DNA from: Clostridiales bacterium
Lineage (GTDB): Bacteria > Bacillota_A > Clostridia > Oscillospirales > Oscillospiraceae
Length of the DNA: 5,436 nucleotides
Direction: 5' to 3'
Assembly (NCBI GenBank): GCA_019417795.1
Contig: DXUR01000226.1
Location: 1-5,436 of the forward strand
Under the pieces are notes generated by a model. The model did no database searches. It had not been told where the DNA came from and worked only from the letters and a program-made list of their open reading frames with translations. Within the stretch, counting starts at the first letter, position 1. Each line of letters begins with the position of its first letter. A program made the translations under genes and the position numbers. Positions 5,352-5,436 of the stretch are shown here, in pieces.

Positions 5352-5409
5352 AACTTCATGCATGAGCAGTGCACCGCGAACATGCACAAATGCCAGTGCA
5401 TGAAGTTTT
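5350..5409 (+). terminator. Nested palindrome at the end of the SDR gene, probable terminator
   Basis: The outer arms aaaacttcatgca (5350-5362) and tgcatgaagtttt (5397-5409) are perfect 13-bp complements. The left arm overlaps the TAA stop (5349-5351). Inside, gtgca (5369-5373) pairs with tgcac (5383-5387) and gca (5366-5368) with tgc (5391-5393). The whole element can fold as one long interrupted hairpin ending in TTTT. A-run and T-run at the two ends mean it could act in both directions. Confidence 0.65.
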
Positions 5410-5436
5410 CGTGCATCATTTCCGGTTGCCCCGCAG

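Overview
The window looks like a stretch of chromosome from a low-to-mid GC Firmicute. A gut Clostridia member of the Oscillospiraceae type is my best guess, inferred from GC-rich genes separated by AT-rich gaps, strong AGGAGG-type ribosome binding sites, SigA-type TTTACA-17-TATAAT promoters, a tRNA gene with encoded CCA, and a membrane pyrophosphatase. No mobile element, CRISPR array or phage gene is visible.

Left part, minus strand. The window opens inside hppA, a membrane ion-pumping pyrophosphatase of which the first 183 residues are present, with a good promoter at 606-634. Upstream of it lies about 390 bases without a supported gene, very AT-rich between roughly 640 and 910. Then comes a compact unit encoding a 25-residue peptide (943-1020) that has its own promoter, ribosome binding site and intrinsic terminator. 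It is the least explained item in the window.

Centre, plus strand. A promoter at 1200-1228 drives what looks like a three-gene operon. The genes are a six-transmembrane voltage-gated K+ channel with two tandem TrkA-C domains (1296-2507), an unrecognised cysteine-rich protein with two predicted zinc-ribbon-like cysteine clusters (2530-3141), and a cation diffusion facilitator with a duplicated C-terminal domain and a Mn-type metal site (3182-4345). The gaps are 22 and 40 bases. The leader carries a perfect 10-bp inverted repeat, and the operon ends at a 16-bp perfect hairpin. The set suggests a cation-homeostasis unit, with the cysteine-rich protein as a candidate metal-linked partner; that link is inference.

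Right part, plus strand. A tRNA-Ala(CGC) gene has its own promoter and terminator. It is followed by a short-chain dehydrogenase/reductase of the FabG type (4620-5351), whose SSIWG and GASCEV motifs suggest the EF-P 5-aminopentanone reductase (YmfI) branch. Its stop codon lies in the left arm of a large nested palindrome (5350-5409), probably a terminator.
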